A DNA stretch of 64,000 bases from JBMOLL01 sp049325415. Its GTDB lineage: Bacteria > Bacteroidota > Bacteroidia > Bacteroidales > GCA-2748055. Position numbers and translations under genes: made by a program. Shown in pieces: positions 63,464-64,000 of this stretch. The DNA lies in contig JBMOLL010000040.1 in the NCBI GenBank assembly GCA_049325415.1, positions 1-64,000 on the forward strand, written 5' to 3'. How positions within the stretch are numbered: position 1 is the stretch's first letter; every line of letters starts with the position of its first letter. Below the pieces are notes generated by a model. That model was given only the letters and a program-made list of their open reading frames with translations, had not been told where the DNA came from and made no database searches.

Positions 63464-64000
63464 CTAACGGTACTCCCTCCCCACCAGCCAGTAGATGTGA
63501 AACTGTCCGCCCGCCACTGTTTCAAATCCAAGCTTACGGTAAACCGCTTCACCCATCGCCGAGGCATGCAGTATCACGGTCGCAACTCCTTCGCGCCGGG
63601 CAATTTCAAGGCATTTCGCGGTAACGGCACTGCCAATACCACGGTTTCTGTATTCGGGAAGCGTGGCCACAAAATAGATCCCTCCTCCCCTGCCCGACAG
63701 GAAGATGGCACTGCTTGCCACAGCTTTCCCGCCGATCCGCCCCGTCACCATCCTGAAACGGTCGACGTGCAGCAACAGGCGGGCCAGTGAAAGATCCATC
63801 GGCGAGGCTTCCAGTAAAGTAGCGTTCACCACGCTTACAAACGATTCCAGGTCCTCTTCGGAACTGACCTCGCAAAGTTCAAGTCCGGATACGGTTTTTT
63901 GTTCAGGCCAGCCTTTTCCGGTGTCAACCGACATACCGGTCCATGTATAGACTTCCCTGAAACGGTTTTTCTTCAGCAGGTCGCCAAGCGCATCCTGGCC
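63464..64000 (-). CDS. GNAT acetyltransferase, 5' end cut by the window
   Basis: Partial. The visible 179 residues include the acetyl-CoA site (IYFVATLPEYRNRGIGSAVT) and an end typical of GNAT (AVYRKLGFETV). The frame stays open to 64000 upstream of the internal ATG at 63934 (GDLLKKNRFREVYTWTGM), so the true start lies outside. Substrate unknown. It converges with the LytTR gene with 41 bp between the stops. Confidence 0.85.
   Translation of the reverse strand, partial: GQDALGDLLKKNRFREVYTWTGMSVDTGKGWPEQKTVSGLELCEVSSEEDLESFVSVVNATLLEASPMDLSLARLLLHVDRFRMVTGRIGGKAVASSAIFLSGRGGGIYFVATLPEYRNRGIGSAVTAKCLEIARREGVATVILHASAMGEAVYRKLGFETVAGGQFHIYWLVGREYR

Noticed and set aside
1..64000. tRNA, rRNA or riboswitch genes
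   Set aside because: I scanned the gaps for cloverleaf-like or known conserved riboswitch cores and saw none; a covariance-model search would be needed to exclude them fully.

Overview
The window reads as a chromosomal piece of an anaerobic or facultatively anaerobic member of the Bacteroidota, probably the order Bacteroidales or a close relative. The evidence is two SusC/SusD outer-membrane import loci, a secreted protease with a type IX secretion (T9SS) sorting tail, a PorD-type protein (DUF4835), the lineage-typical gene run bamD-rpoZ-coaBC-porD-recN, and many promoters of the Bacteroidota form TTTG-N19..21-TAnnTTTG. No rRNA, tRNA, CRISPR array, phage or intact transposase was found.

Layout. 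1-455: intergenic repeats. 456-2466: arcC-arcB (carbamoyl-phosphate and citrulline catabolism). 2594-6482: an exported protein of unknown function, ftsK, and a LolA-like protein. 6485-8557: a PgpH-type HD phosphodiesterase. 8694-9455: an NlpC/P60 peptidase. 9911-12152: cysD-cysN sulfate activation. 12226-12924: an exported unknown. 12982-18547 and 20828-27344: two SusC/SusD operons with surface lipoproteins, with a C10 cysteine protease carrying a T9SS tail between them (19003-20697). 27921-32127: ftcD, hutI and a DUF819 permease. 32825-38698: fabI, then recN, porD, coaBC (frameshifted at an A11 run), rpoZ and bamD. 38941-40200: a serine-palmitoyltransferase-like enzyme behind a textbook promoter. 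40295-46274: a nine-gene arsenic island (arsR, arsE-, arsF- and arsG-like genes, an ArsP-type permease, a ProC-like reductase, arsC, arsM, acr3). 46395-50178: an exported unknown, an FNR-type regulator, a NifX-fold protein, an atypical thioredoxin, trxB and a second Crp-type regulator. 50467-56687: DUF3788, a DUF5597 glycoside hydrolase, an exported unknown and a TPR protein with twin operators. 56934-63422: a TolC/MacA/MacB-like export system with its own LytS/LytTR pair. The right edge cuts a GNAT acetyltransferase.

How the genes fit together. Histidine degradation (hutI, ftcD), ornithine/carbamoyl-phosphate catabolism (arcB, arcC), a secreted protease and two importers without glycosidases suggest a protein- and amino-acid-using lifestyle; this is inference. 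The arsenic island combines arsenate reduction, methylation, arsenite efflux and parts of an organoarsenical module, and sits next to a thioredoxin/thioredoxin reductase pair that could supply electrons to the reductase.

Most gene-free gaps are filled with one family of intergenic repeats: drifting 7-bp tandem units, short palindromes around TTCGACAGGCTCAG, and longer blocks shared between distant gaps. The most interesting points are the enlarged ars island with a ProC-like reductase, the coaBC break at a slippery A11 tract, the twin palindromic operators before the TPR gene, the shared leader of the two susC genes, and the heptamer repeats.
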